Shown piece by piece: positions 1 to 6,875 of a stretch of DNA of 13,474 nt. The position numbers and the translations under genes are program-made. Source of the DNA: Ignavibacteriales bacterium UBA6490 (GTDB taxonomy: Bacteria; Bacteroidota; Ignavibacteria; Ignavibacteriales; Ignavibacteriaceae); NCBI GenBank assembly GCA_002435365.1, contig DJMM01000061.1, positions 1 through 13,474 on the forward strand. The letters run 5' to 3'. Within the stretch, counting starts at the first letter, position 1. The number at the start of each line of letters is the position of its first letter. The notes beneath the pieces are model-generated. The model did not search any database and was not told where the DNA came from. It saw only the letters and a program-made list of their open reading frames with translations.

Positions 1-31
1 GCGGATAGGTCGCAGCCGAACCGTAGGGCAT

Positions 32-57
32 AAAAAAAGCCGGAGGGTTACTCCGGC
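32..57 (-). terminator. Intrinsic terminator of the lipoprotein gene
   Basis: Read on the - strand, a 7-bp perfect GC-rich stem (GCCGGAG / CTCCGGC, at 39-45 and 51-57) with a 5-base loop is followed directly by seven Ts (32-38 on the + strand are all A). It begins 27 bases past the stop codon of the - strand lipoprotein gene, where a Rho-independent terminator is expected. Confidence 0.9.
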
Positions 58-84
58 ATAAGTAATTAATTTATTAAAATAGAA

Positions 85-972
85 TTAATCTTCACAATAC
101 TGAACGTCCAGATGAATTATATAATAGCGGGATCCGTTACCAGCAACTGTTAAGCTTGTGCCTTTATATAGTGTAAACAATCCGGCGGCAGGACGTTTGG
201 TTGGAAGAACATCATAACCTTGAACCTTAACGGGTTCGGAAACGCCTTGCAAACTCCAACCAGGACCAAGGGTAATGGTTAAATTAGTCCCATCCCAGTT
301 TACATTACCACCCACCATTAATTCTTGGCCGGCATAAATGTTCTGATTTGCTGAACCCTGTGTGTCAAAATAAAACCACCAAGCAGGGCCGCTACCAGAT
401 GAATTTCCACCAAACGCAGTTTCTTCATCGCAAGGAGGAGGAGGAGGTGGTGGACCATCGCAGATACAATAATACCATTCATTGTACCAAGCGGCACCTC
501 TAGGTGCATGAAAATCACCAGACATCGCTGTTTCGTACACTTCTGTCACAGGATTATAAACCGCTGAATGCGGAAGAATATAGATACAGTCCCAGGTTTC
601 ATCAATTGGGATTTCATATCTCGCAGAAACATCATTTGAAAAGACTAAATGATCATTCTGATTATACAACCCGGGTGAACCTTTTCCACTATGTTCATCT
701 ACAGAGATATCTACATGTGTTTCGGTAAGAAGCCATGGTGATGTTGTTTCGAACAAGATGTAAATTGTTGTTTCATCATTGGATATGGTTACTGATCCTA
801 CTGGTGATTGTGATTTTCCAGCCAAAAGATCTTTACTTTGCGGAACGCAAGTTCCACCATTGTACAATTTTGAGCCGGAACCAGGGTCAGTAATATCTAC
901 TTTTTCTTGGCAGCCATAATAAAATATGGCAGCTAAAATCAGCAGAGGAACTATAAATAAAGTTTTTTTCAT
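85..972 (-). CDS. Putative exported lipoprotein with two related modules and a polyproline hinge
   Basis: A 295-residue protein with an N-terminal lipoprotein signal: KK, a hydrophobic stretch (about residues 5-19), then Gly20-Cys21. The -3 position is Tyr, so the lipobox is relaxed, as is common in Bacteroidota. The mature part is probably anchored in a membrane and faces the periplasm or cell surface. Residues about 49-90 and 212-252 look like two copies of one beta-rich module, each with an AG near its start, VG or GG a few residues on and a W-x-L about 28 residues after the AG. An ETA motif occurs twice (147-149 and 184-186), each followed by a Gly-rich stretch and AW. Seven prolines (174-180), flanked by CICDG and CDEE, separate the halves. 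The ATG at 970-972 has an AGGAGT Shine-Dalgarno 11 bases upstream. The gene is divergent from the cell-wall operon and ends at its own terminator, so it is probably not part of that pathway. Function is not recognised. Confidence 0.85.
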   Translation of the reverse strand: MKKTLFIVPLLILAAIFYYGCQEKVDITDPGSGSKLYNGGTCVPQSKDLLAGKSQSPVGSVTISNDETTIYILFETTSPWLLTETHVDISVDEHSGKGSPGLYNQNDHLVFSNDVSARYEIPIDETWDCIYILPHSAVYNPVTEVYETAMSGDFHAPRGAAWYNEWYYCICDGPPPPPPPCDEETAFGGNSSGSGPAWWFYFDTQGSANQNIYAGQELMVGGNVNWDGTNLTITLGPGWSLQGVSEPVKVQGYDVLPTKRPAAGLFTLYKGTSLTVAGNGSRYYIIHLDVQYCED

Positions 973-1010
973 TTGTTTTTTTTACTCCTAAATGTGTATG
1001 TGATTATTTA

Positions 1011-1016
1011 ATTATA
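1011..1016 (-). promoter_or_regulatory. Possible -10 box of the lipoprotein gene
   Basis: A perfect TATAAT on the - strand lies 38 bases upstream of the lipoprotein ATG. No convincing -35 hexamer is seen at 16-18 bases, and no Bacteroidota TAnnTTTG element was found nearby. In AT-rich DNA this box could arise by chance. Confidence 0.3.
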
Positions 1017-1088
1017 TCGAAACAAAAATTTTTTACGCTGGTTGTTAAACCTTTATTTCCATAACCTCCTTTTATTTACCTGCACAAG

Positions 1089-1136
1089 AAAATATTTTAT
1101 ACTTTACCGCATCAGCGGTAATGTTGAAAATATTTT
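1089..1136. repeat. 48-bp imperfect palindrome in the divergent intergenic region
   Basis: A dyad centred between 1112 and 1113. The inner arms TTACCGC (1104-1110) and GCGGTAA (1115-1121) pair perfectly around a 4-base loop ATCA. After a symmetric 5x5 unpaired stretch, the outer arms AAAATATTTT (1089-1098 and 1127-1136) pair again. On the + strand a run of Ts continues to 1139, so it could act as a weak terminator for stray + strand transcripts; a protein-binding site is another option. Confidence 0.5.
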
Positions 1137-1203
1137 TTTATACCCGTACGCAGTTGTAATTAAAAATCGTCTGGTTGGAGTAATAAATTTTGCCCGGAAA
1201 TTA

Positions 1204-1216
1204 AGTGTCCGACACT
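1204..1216. repeat. 13-bp perfect palindrome
   Basis: AGTGTC-C-GACACT is a perfect inverted repeat with a single central base. It stands out as a GC-balanced site within AT-rich DNA. The size suits a dimeric regulator, but it lies more than 180 bases from either likely promoter, so no role can be assigned. Confidence 0.3.
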
Positions 1217-1260
1217 GCCTTGAAAAAAGTTCTATGTAAATCTATACAACTTATTTCAAC

Positions 1261-1325
1261 AAGTCAGATTAGATTTTATTAATCTGATTTTAATCCTTAA
1301 GATTAAAATTTTTTAATATTTTTTT
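1261..1325 (+). other. Two overlapping, mutually exclusive hairpins followed by T-runs
   Basis: The first hairpin pairs TCAGATTA (1264-1271) with TAATCTGA (1280-1287), extendable through a G-T pair to 1261/1290. The second pairs ATTTTAATC (1287-1295) with GATTAAAAT (1301-1309) around a 5-base loop. They share 1287-1290, so both cannot form fully at once. T-runs follow at 1309-1314 and 1319-1325. The layout recalls an antiterminator/terminator pair, but the stems are nearly all A-T and no gene lies close downstream, so chance pairing is plausible. Confidence 0.25.
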
Positions 1326-1519
1326 CCCGACCGACGATCGCGCAAAGACAATTTGTATGCCATTTAAAAAAAATAAAAATCTAAAAGGAATTTTGAATTC
1401 AACTCATCCATTATTAATACAACTGCATATTGCTTTCTTAAATTGTTACAAATGTGAACTGGTCGCGTTGATACATCAGCCATAGTACGATCATCTGACG
1501 CCATATCTCCGCAAATTTT

Positions 1520-1586
1520 CGGAGGGTAAGCGGAGGATAGCCGGAGGGTAGGTGTAGGATAGCCGGAAGGTAAGCCAAAGGATAAG
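1520..1586. repeat. Degenerate 11-bp tandem repeat, about six copies
   Basis: Successive units starting at 1520, 1531, 1542, 1553, 1564 and 1576 read CGGAGGGTAAG, CGGAGGATAGC, CGGAGGGTAGG, TGTAGGATAGC, CGGAAGGTAAG and CAAAGGATAAG, with one extra C before the last. The period is 11 bases, close to one helical turn. The array is purine-rich on the + strand, unlike its AT-rich surroundings, and sits about 80 bases upstream of the mra promoter. CTCCG at 1507-1511 could pair with the first unit. Confidence 0.6.
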
Positions 1587-1665
1587 TGGAACCTGGCAAT
1601 AAAGTGACATTAATCCCTTGATATAGCTGAACTTAAATTTTTTTACAAAAAATAATAGATTTTTC

Positions 1666-1697
1666 TTGACTTTCGGTCAAATTTTAACTTATTTTTG
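1666..1697 (+). promoter_or_regulatory. Predicted promoter of the cell-wall operon (Pmra)
   Basis: The stretch 1690-1697 (TATTTTTG) matches the Bacteroidota -7 consensus TAnnTTTG exactly. A TTG, extended to TTGACT, lies upstream at 1666-1671, leaving 21 bases between the TTG and the -7 element. The same bases can be read as a sigma70-type pair, TTGACT and TATTTT, 18 bases apart. It lies 55 bases before the mraZ start and directly abuts the predicted MraZ boxes. TTGAC is also one arm of a perfect inverted repeat (1666-1680). Confidence 0.6.
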
Positions 1698-1720
1698 GGT
1701 AGTTGTGGGGAAAAGTGGTG
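1696..1720 (+). promoter_or_regulatory. Predicted MraZ operator: three TGGGN-type direct repeats
   Basis: TGGGT (1696-1700), TGGGG (1706-1710) and TGGTG (1716-1720) are separated by exactly five bases each. This agrees with the TGGGN repeats with 5-base spacers reported as the binding site of Escherichia coli MraZ, which represses its own operon. The third box departs from consensus at one position. The boxes overlap the end of the -7 element and the probable transcription start, a position suited to repression, and the mraZ gene follows directly. Confidence 0.7.
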
Positions 1721-1741
1721 AATTTTTCCATGGTAAAAAGA

Positions 1742-1754
1742 AGGAAAGTAATTG
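1742..1754 (+). promoter_or_regulatory. Shine-Dalgarno and TTG start that fix the mraZ start
   Basis: AGGA at 1742-1745 stands six bases before a TTG start codon (1752-1754). An in-frame TAA at 1749-1751 immediately precedes this TTG, so the frame cannot extend upstream. The protein then begins MFRGQY, the usual MraZ N-terminus. Confidence 0.8.
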
Positions 1755-2195
1755 TTCAGAGGTCAGTACCTTTATTCTGTTGATACAAAAGGGCGGATAA
1801 GTATACCCGCAAAGCTCAGGAAGCATATAAATCCTGAGGCTAACGATACAGTTGTGATGACTCAGGGGACGTCCAAATGCATCGATATTTATCCCTATGA
1901 TTTCTGGCTGACAGTTGAAGCAAAACTTCTTGAACTTAATCCCTTCGATCCCCAGCATATGAAATTTACCAGGATGATTTCACAGAAGGCTACTGAAGAT
2001 GTTCTTGATTCACAGGCAAGAATTCTTCTGCCCCAGTATTTACTTGATTATGCCGGAATAGAAAAAGAAGTGCTCGTTCTTGGTGTGCTCAGAAAGATTG
2101 AATTGTGGAATCCTGCTGTTTATGATGAATATATTAATTCCACTGAAGAAACTTATGAACAGATTGCAGCTAAAGTAATGGCGAATGAAAAATGA
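1752..2195 (+). CDS. mraZ: MraZ, transcriptional regulator of the dcw operon
   Basis: A 147-residue protein, the usual MraZ length, beginning MFRGQY and carrying two SpoVT/AbrB-like DNA-binding halves. Each half has the family's DxxxR signature: DTKGR at residues 11-15, followed by ISIPAKLR, and DSQAR at 86-90, followed by ILLPQ. MraZ forms ring-shaped oligomers that bind direct repeats in the promoter of its own operon; in Escherichia coli it represses. Matching boxes lie at 1696-1720, so autoregulation is a reasonable inference. The start is TTG, a weaker initiator that would keep levels of the regulator low. It is the first gene of the operon and overlaps rsmH by 11 bases. Confidence 0.95.
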   Translation: MFRGQYLYSVDTKGRISIPAKLRKHINPEANDTVVMTQGTSKCIDIYPYDFWLTVEAKLLELNPFDPQHMKFTRMISQKATEDVLDSQARILLPQYLLDYAGIEKEVLVLGVLRKIELWNPAVYDEYINSTEETYEQIAAKVMANEK

Positions 2196-3111
2196 AATAC
2201 ATGTTCCGGTATTGCTTAATGAATCAGTTGATCTGCTGGTAACCGACAAGTCTGGGATTTATTACGACGGAACTCTTGGTTTTGGCGGACATTCGGAAGA
2301 AATATTAAAAAGGCTTGATGAAAACGGCAGAGTAGCCGCCTCCGATGTAGATGAAGATGCATTCGGTTTCTCGAAGAAAAAATTTGAATCTGAAAAAAGA
2401 ATAACGATATACAAATTCAACTTTGCAAATATAGATATAGTCGCAAAGATTGAATCTGCCGAGTTCTTTGATGGTATTATTGCAGACCTTGGTCTCTCTT
2501 CCTTTCAGCTTGATAATCCCTCATCGGGATTTACTTTCAGGGAGGAAGCCGATCTTGATCTCAGGATGGATAAATCTGCAAAATACAGTGCGGCCGATGT
2601 GGTCAATTCCTATTCCGAAGAAGACCTTGCCGATATTATTTATAAGTACGGCGAGGAAAAAAATTCAAGAACCATTGCCCGCAGAATTGCAGATGCACGC
2701 AGCCGCAAAGCGATTAAAACCACCAGGGATCTGGCAGCAATAATTGAAGCAATTACTCCTGTACCGTACAGGACTAAATCACTTACAAGGGTATTTCAGG
2801 CTCTGCGGATTTTTGTAAACGATGAGCTTGAAAACCTTAAGAGTTTTTTAACAAAGGCTGTTGATTTGCTTAAACCGGGAGGTCGTATTGTGGTTCTTTC
2901 TTATCATTCGCTGGAGGACCGGATTGTGAAAGAAGCTTTCAGGTATGAATCCCTCGACTGCATTTGCCCTAACGATTTTCCCATCTGTGTGTGCGGCAAA
3001 ATAAGCAGGTTGAAGATCATTACTAAAAAACCTTTGACAGCCCCTGAAGATGAAATAGCAAAAAATTTCCGTTCAAGAAGCGTTAAACTGAGAGCGGCAG
3101 AAAAAAAATGA
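2185..3111 (+). CDS. rsmH: RsmH, 16S rRNA (cytosine-1402 N4) methyltransferase
   Basis: A 308-residue S-adenosylmethionine-dependent enzyme that methylates N4 of C1402 in the ribosomal P site, acting on the 30S subunit in the cytoplasm. Family motifs are present: HVPVLLNE near the start, the SAM-binding DGTLGFGGHS (residues 28-37), ADLGLSSFQLD (100-110), TRVFQALRIFVNDELENL (201-218) and VLSYHSLEDRIVK (237-249), with the usual basic RSRSVKLRA end. A CxC-x6-CxC cluster (Cys259, 261, 268, 270) lies near the C-terminus and could bind a metal; this is inference from spacing. The ATG lies within the last codons of mraZ (11-base overlap) without a strong Shine-Dalgarno, which points to coupled translation. 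mraZ-rsmH is the standard leading pair of dcw clusters. Confidence 0.97.
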   Translation: MKNEIHVPVLLNESVDLLVTDKSGIYYDGTLGFGGHSEEILKRLDENGRVAASDVDEDAFGFSKKKFESEKRITIYKFNFANIDIVAKIESAEFFDGIIADLGLSSFQLDNPSSGFTFREEADLDLRMDKSAKYSAADVVNSYSEEDLADIIYKYGEEKNSRTIARRIADARSRKAIKTTRDLAAIIEAITPVPYRTKSLTRVFQALRIFVNDELENLKSFLTKAVDLLKPGGRIVVLSYHSLEDRIVKEAFRYESLDCICPNDFPICVCGKISRLKIITKKPLTAPEDEIAKNFRSRSVKLRAAEKK

Positions 3112-3437
3112 AGAAAAGCCTTAAACCTCTTATAGCCTTTTCGTTAAGTACTTTTTTCCTGCTGTCAGTTTTTCTGCTTGGTTATATCAGTGTAAAAATC
3201 AAATGCGATCAGCTGGCAAAGGAAAAGGTGTTGAAAGAAGAAATTATAAATACTGAAAAAAATAAACAGGTGGATCTTACCGCTAAGCTCCAGCTGTATT
3301 CTTCCGAAGAGAGAATAACGGAAATTGCATCCTCCGAGCTCGGCATGATCAAACGTACCGATCCTCGCATTGCACTTGAAGTGAGCAGAGAAAAAATAAA
3401 TATGATTCACAAAAAATTAACAGAGCGCTATGATTAA
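3108..3437 (+). CDS. ftsL: FtsL-like septum protein
   Basis: A 109-residue bitopic membrane protein: a short basic N-terminus (KKSLK), one membrane segment (about residues 8-28), then a charged helical stretch (about 33-70) likely to form a coiled coil, and ERITEIASSELGM (69-81), which resembles the conserved end of FtsL/DivIC proteins. FtsL joins FtsB and FtsQ to recruit and activate FtsW-FtsI at the division site. Sequence conservation in this family is poor, so the call rests on size, topology and position between rsmH and ftsI, where ftsL normally lies. Start and stop overlap both neighbours: ATGA with rsmH (4 bases) and 8 bases with ftsI. Confidence 0.8.
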   Translation: MKKSLKPLIAFSLSTFFLLSVFLLGYISVKIKCDQLAKEKVLKEEIINTEKNKQVDLTAKLQLYSSEERITEIASSELGMIKRTDPRIALEVSREKINMIHKKLTERYD

Positions 3438-5412
3438 ATCACGGCTGCTTTTGATTATTCTGGTTGTGCTTGTATTATTTATCGGTCTAATTATAAAACT
3501 GGTAGATATTCAGATCTTCAAGCGGGAAGAGCTGAAATATTTTGCACAGAGGCAGCACCTTAAGGAACAGACTATACTTCCTGAAAGAGGTCTGATATAC
3601 GACCGGAATGAAATTCTGATCGCTTACAACAAGAATGATTTTTCATTGTATATTGATAAAAACCAGACTACGAAGAAATCACGGGAAAAATTATCTGCTG
3701 AGCTTGCAAAACTGTTCGATCACTCCCGGTCGTATTATGCAAAATTGATAAACTCGAAGCGGAATATAGTATGCCTGGAAAAGAAAGCTCCCGGGCAGCA
3801 CGCCCGCTACCTGATGGACATCAGGAATTCCGGGATATTTGCAGTGCCCAATCCCTCCAGAATCTATCAGTACAATAATCTCGCGTCTCATCTTATCGGT
3901 TATGTGGATACTGATTTTGAGGGGCAGAACGGTATTGAGGGATACTGGAATAAATCATTGAAAGGGATCGAAGGCAAGAGGATTGTTGAAGTAGACGGCA
4001 CCGGCGACATTATAAACATAGCTGAAAATGAAACCAGGCCGGCAACCCCTGGCAACAGCATTGTTCTGACCATAGACAAAAATATTCAGGATATTCTTGA
4101 AACGGAGCTGAGGGAAGGACTCAAAACTTATAAGGGTACATCTGCTTCAGGAATTATTGTAGATCCTTTTACCGGGGAAATTCTTGCACTTGCAAATATT
4201 GAAGACTTCGATCCCAACAACTACGGCAAATTCAGCAATGAAATCAGAAGGAACAGGATTGTTACCGATACATACGAACCCGGCTCCACATTCAAGTCAG
4301 TAACCCTCGCAGCACTAATTGACCGGAATCTCTGCAGTCTGAATGAGAAAATTTTTGTAGAAAACGGGAAATATAAATTCCACAGTTTAAATATTCATGA
4401 TTCCCACAAGCACGACTGGCTTACTGTCAGGGGTGTCTATGAACAGTCCAGCAATATCGGTGTGGCCAAGCTTGTTCAGAGAATTGATGATGAAACTTAT
4501 TATAAATACCTCCGCGGCTTCGGATTCGGAAGCTTAACTTCGGTGGAGCTTCCTTCAGAATCAAAAGGTAAGCTTAAGTTGCCTGCACAGTGGGATAAAT
4601 TTACAAAAACCTTTGTCTCCTATGGTTACGAGGTTGCGGTAACACCGCTGCAGCTTGCAATGGCATACTGTTCATTGGTTAACGGCGGCATTTTATACCA
4701 GCCCCAGCTTGTAAAAAGAGAAATAAGTCCGGCCGGTTCAGTATTATATGAATCTTCCCCCAGGGAAGTCCGTCGGGTTATATCACCTAAAACTTCCTCA
4801 GTCTTAAGAGAACTCATGAAAGGTGTTGTTGAAAACGGCACCGGGAAATTTGCAAAAAGTGATCTGCTCTCAGTTGCCGGGAAAACCGGTACCTCGCAAA
4901 AAATTGTTGACGGAGGCTATTCAAAGGAACATTATAATTCCTCGTTTGCAGGATTTTTCCCTGCAGATGCGCCAAGAGCTGTTTGCCTTGTAATAATCAG
5001 CTCACCTTCGGTTGGAATATACGGAGGACTGGTTGCTGCTCCTGTTTTTAAAAAGATTGCTGAAAGGACCGTTGCTGCAAACCCGCTTGAATTTCAGCCG
5101 CCCAGGAACATTGATGAGGTAAGGGATGAGGTTAAAATTATTTATGCCGGCAACCCGGAACCGGAAAAGGAAAAAGTGGAAATTGCATCCTCAACCGGCG
5201 AAGTCGAAAAGAATAATATAATGCCCGACCTGTCCGGCTATTCGGTACGTGATGCCATTCTGGTGCTTAATAAACTTGGCATCAGGTACAGGATCAAAGG
5301 GACCGGAAAAATTGTACAGCAGAGCATTATGCCGGGAGAACCGGTAAGTAAAAAAATGAACTGCGAAATAATCTGTTCTGCTTTAAATAATAATAAAGCC
5401 GTTGTATACTGA
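3430..5412 (+). CDS. ftsI: FtsI-type penicillin-binding protein (septal transpeptidase) with C-terminal PASTA domain
   Basis: A 660-residue class B PBP that crosslinks septal peptidoglycan in the periplasm. It has one N-terminal membrane anchor (about residues 5-24), a PBP-dimer domain (about 45-205, with the family's PERGLIYDRN at 51-60), and a transpeptidase domain (about 235-545). All three active-site motifs are intact: STFK (Ser286 nucleophile, Lys289), SSN (340-342) and KTGT (485-488). After a charged linker (about 575-595) comes one PASTA domain (about 596-652), beginning with MPDLSG. PASTA domains are found in SpoVD/PBP2x-type enzymes and in division PBPs of the Bacteroidota group; they may sense cell-wall fragments or lipid II. 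The gene overlaps ftsL by 8 bases and murE by one (TGATG). Its partner FtsW is encoded in the same operon. Confidence 0.95.
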   Translation: MIKSRLLLIILVVLVLFIGLIIKLVDIQIFKREELKYFAQRQHLKEQTILPERGLIYDRNEILIAYNKNDFSLYIDKNQTTKKSREKLSAELAKLFDHSRSYYAKLINSKRNIVCLEKKAPGQHARYLMDIRNSGIFAVPNPSRIYQYNNLASHLIGYVDTDFEGQNGIEGYWNKSLKGIEGKRIVEVDGTGDIINIAENETRPATPGNSIVLTIDKNIQDILETELREGLKTYKGTSASGIIVDPFTGEILALANIEDFDPNNYGKFSNEIRRNRIVTDTYEPGSTFKSVTLAALIDRNLCSLNEKIFVENGKYKFHSLNIHDSHKHDWLTVRGVYEQSSNIGVAKLVQRIDDETYYKYLRGFGFGSLTSVELPSESKGKLKLPAQWDKFTKTFVSYGYEVAVTPLQLAMAYCSLVNGGILYQPQLVKREISPAGSVLYESSPREVRRVISPKTSSVLRELMKGVVENGTGKFAKSDLLSVAGKTGTSQKIVDGGYSKEHYNSSFAGFFPADAPRAVCLVIISSPSVGIYGGLVAAPVFKKIAERTVAANPLEFQPPRNIDEVRDEVKIIYAGNPEPEKEKVEIASSTGEVEKNNIMPDLSGYSVRDAILVLNKLGIRYRIKGTGKIVQQSIMPGEPVSKKMNCEIICSALNNNKAVVY

Positions 5413-6875
5413 TGGAATTAACTGAATTGATAAATAGCGTAAAAGCAATCCAGGTAACCGGCGAGGTTCAGAGAAAAGATATCTCCGGTATTTACTACGA
5501 CAGCAGGCAGGTTACAAAAAATTCTGTTTTTGCGGCTATTAAAGGGTACGTAACAGACGGTCATAAGTTTATAATGGATGCAATTAATAATGGTGCGGAT
5601 GCAGTAATCATGGACGAAGATTCAGCAGTGCCTGATGAAATTTTCATTCACGCCGGCATCGCAAAAATACTTGTTGAAAACAGCAGGAAGGCTCTTGCCG
5701 AGATGTCCGCAGCATATTACAGGAATCCTTCGTCCAGGCTGAAAATAGTGGGTATAACCGGTACAAACGGGAAAACCACAACCAGCTACATGCTTAAGAG
5801 TATTTTCGAAAACGGAGGATTCAAAACCGGATTGGTGGGCACCATTGCGAATTACATAGGCGAAAAGAAAATTATTTCAAAGCTTACCACCCCGGAATCG
5901 AATGATCTGAATGAAATGCTTTATGAAATGTATGCAGGTGGATGCAGGTATGCTGTAATGGAAGTTTCTTCCCATTCGCTTGTCCTTAACCGGACACATA
6001 AAATTCATTTCAGCTCCGGTGTATTCACAAATATTACTTCGGATCATCTTGATTTTCACGGAAGTTTTGAAAACTACCTTTCGGCAAAAAAGATTTTATT
6101 CGATGGACTCACTGAGGATTCTGCTGCAGTGATTAACAGTGATGATTCCAATTCACCTGAAATTTTACGTAACTGCAAAGCCCGGAGATTTGCATACGGA
6201 ACAATGCATGCACCTGATGCAGAAATAAAAAATATTGTTTATGATTTAAGCGGGACCACTTTTTCATTAAGATGGGATAACAGGGATTACAATATAAGCA
6301 CTTCTTTAATCGGTGATTTTAATGCATATAATGCAGCAGCAGCTTTTACGGCTGCCGTATCTCTGGGTATTGAACCGGGAATAATCGCCGAGGGTATCAG
6401 AAAAACGGCATATGTTCCGGGAAGATTTGAAGTTGCAGGCAGCGGGATTAAAAAAGCTGTTATTGACTATTCGCATACTGCAGACAGTCTTGAAAAAGCT
6501 TTGAAAGCATTGAGAAAAATAAGCGGCACAAAGCAGATCGTAACAGTTTTCGGCTGCGGCGGTAACAGGGACAAATCCAAGCGTCCGGTGATGGGAAAAA
6601 CAGCGTCTGAGCTCAGCGATAAGATCATTATAACATCAGACAATCCCAGGGACGAGGATCCTTTTCAGATAATTAAAGACATAACCGGAGGCATTACCAA
6701 AAATAACTATAAGGTAATGGAAGACAGGGAAGAGGCGATAGCTGAAGCGATAAAAAATTCAGAAGATGATGCAGTAATACTTATTGCAGGCAAAGGCCAT
6801 GAAGATTACCAGGAGCGGAACGGAATAAGGAATCATTTCTCAGACAAAGAGACAGCGGAGAAATATTTAATTTGA
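5412..6875 (+). CDS. murE: MurE, UDP-MurNAc-L-Ala-D-Glu:meso-diaminopimelate ligase
   Basis: A 487-residue ATP-dependent Mur ligase that adds the third residue to the peptidoglycan stem peptide in the cytoplasm. It shows the three Mur-ligase domains: an N-terminal UDP-binding part with YYDSRQV (28-34), a central ATPase with P-loop GITGTNGKTT (114-123) and the probable carbamylated Lys226 in the Y-x2-AK-x2-LF motif, and a C-terminal part with GCGGNRDKSKRP (381-392). The specificity motif reads DNPRDEDP (410-417); DNPR is the form that binds meso-diaminopimelate, so the predicted wall is DAP-type, as in Gram-negatives. Its start overlaps the ftsI stop by one base (TGATG) with no evident Shine-Dalgarno, suggesting reinitiation. 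Confidence 0.97.
   Translation: MELTELINSVKAIQVTGEVQRKDISGIYYDSRQVTKNSVFAAIKGYVTDGHKFIMDAINNGADAVIMDEDSAVPDEIFIHAGIAKILVENSRKALAEMSAAYYRNPSSRLKIVGITGTNGKTTTSYMLKSIFENGGFKTGLVGTIANYIGEKKIISKLTTPESNDLNEMLYEMYAGGCRYAVMEVSSHSLVLNRTHKIHFSSGVFTNITSDHLDFHGSFENYLSAKKILFDGLTEDSAAVINSDDSNSPEILRNCKARRFAYGTMHAPDAEIKNIVYDLSGTTFSLRWDNRDYNISTSLIGDFNAYNAAAAFTAAVSLGIEPGIIAEGIRKTAYVPGRFEVAGSGIKKAVIDYSHTADSLEKALKALRKISGTKQIVTVFGCGGNRDKSKRPVMGKTASELSDKIIITSDNPRDEDPFQIIKDITGGITKNNYKVMEDREEAIAEAIKNSEDDAVILIAGKGHEDYQERNGIRNHFSDKETAEKYLI

Noticed and set aside
1042..1239. A 65-codon + strand frame in the intergenic region starting with TTG
   Set aside because: Its composition follows the AT-rich DNA, it contains the 48-bp and 13-bp palindromes, has no Shine-Dalgarno, and resembles no protein family.
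1440..1520. Possible tRNA or small structured RNA in the GC-richer patch before the repeat array
   Set aside because: No cloverleaf arms or TTC-type T-loop could be assembled; only a short CTCCG/CGGAG pairing was found.
1689..1958. A - strand frame of 89 codons opposite the mraZ start and promoter
   Set aside because: It lies antisense to the clear mraZ gene and its promoter, and has no recognisable domain.
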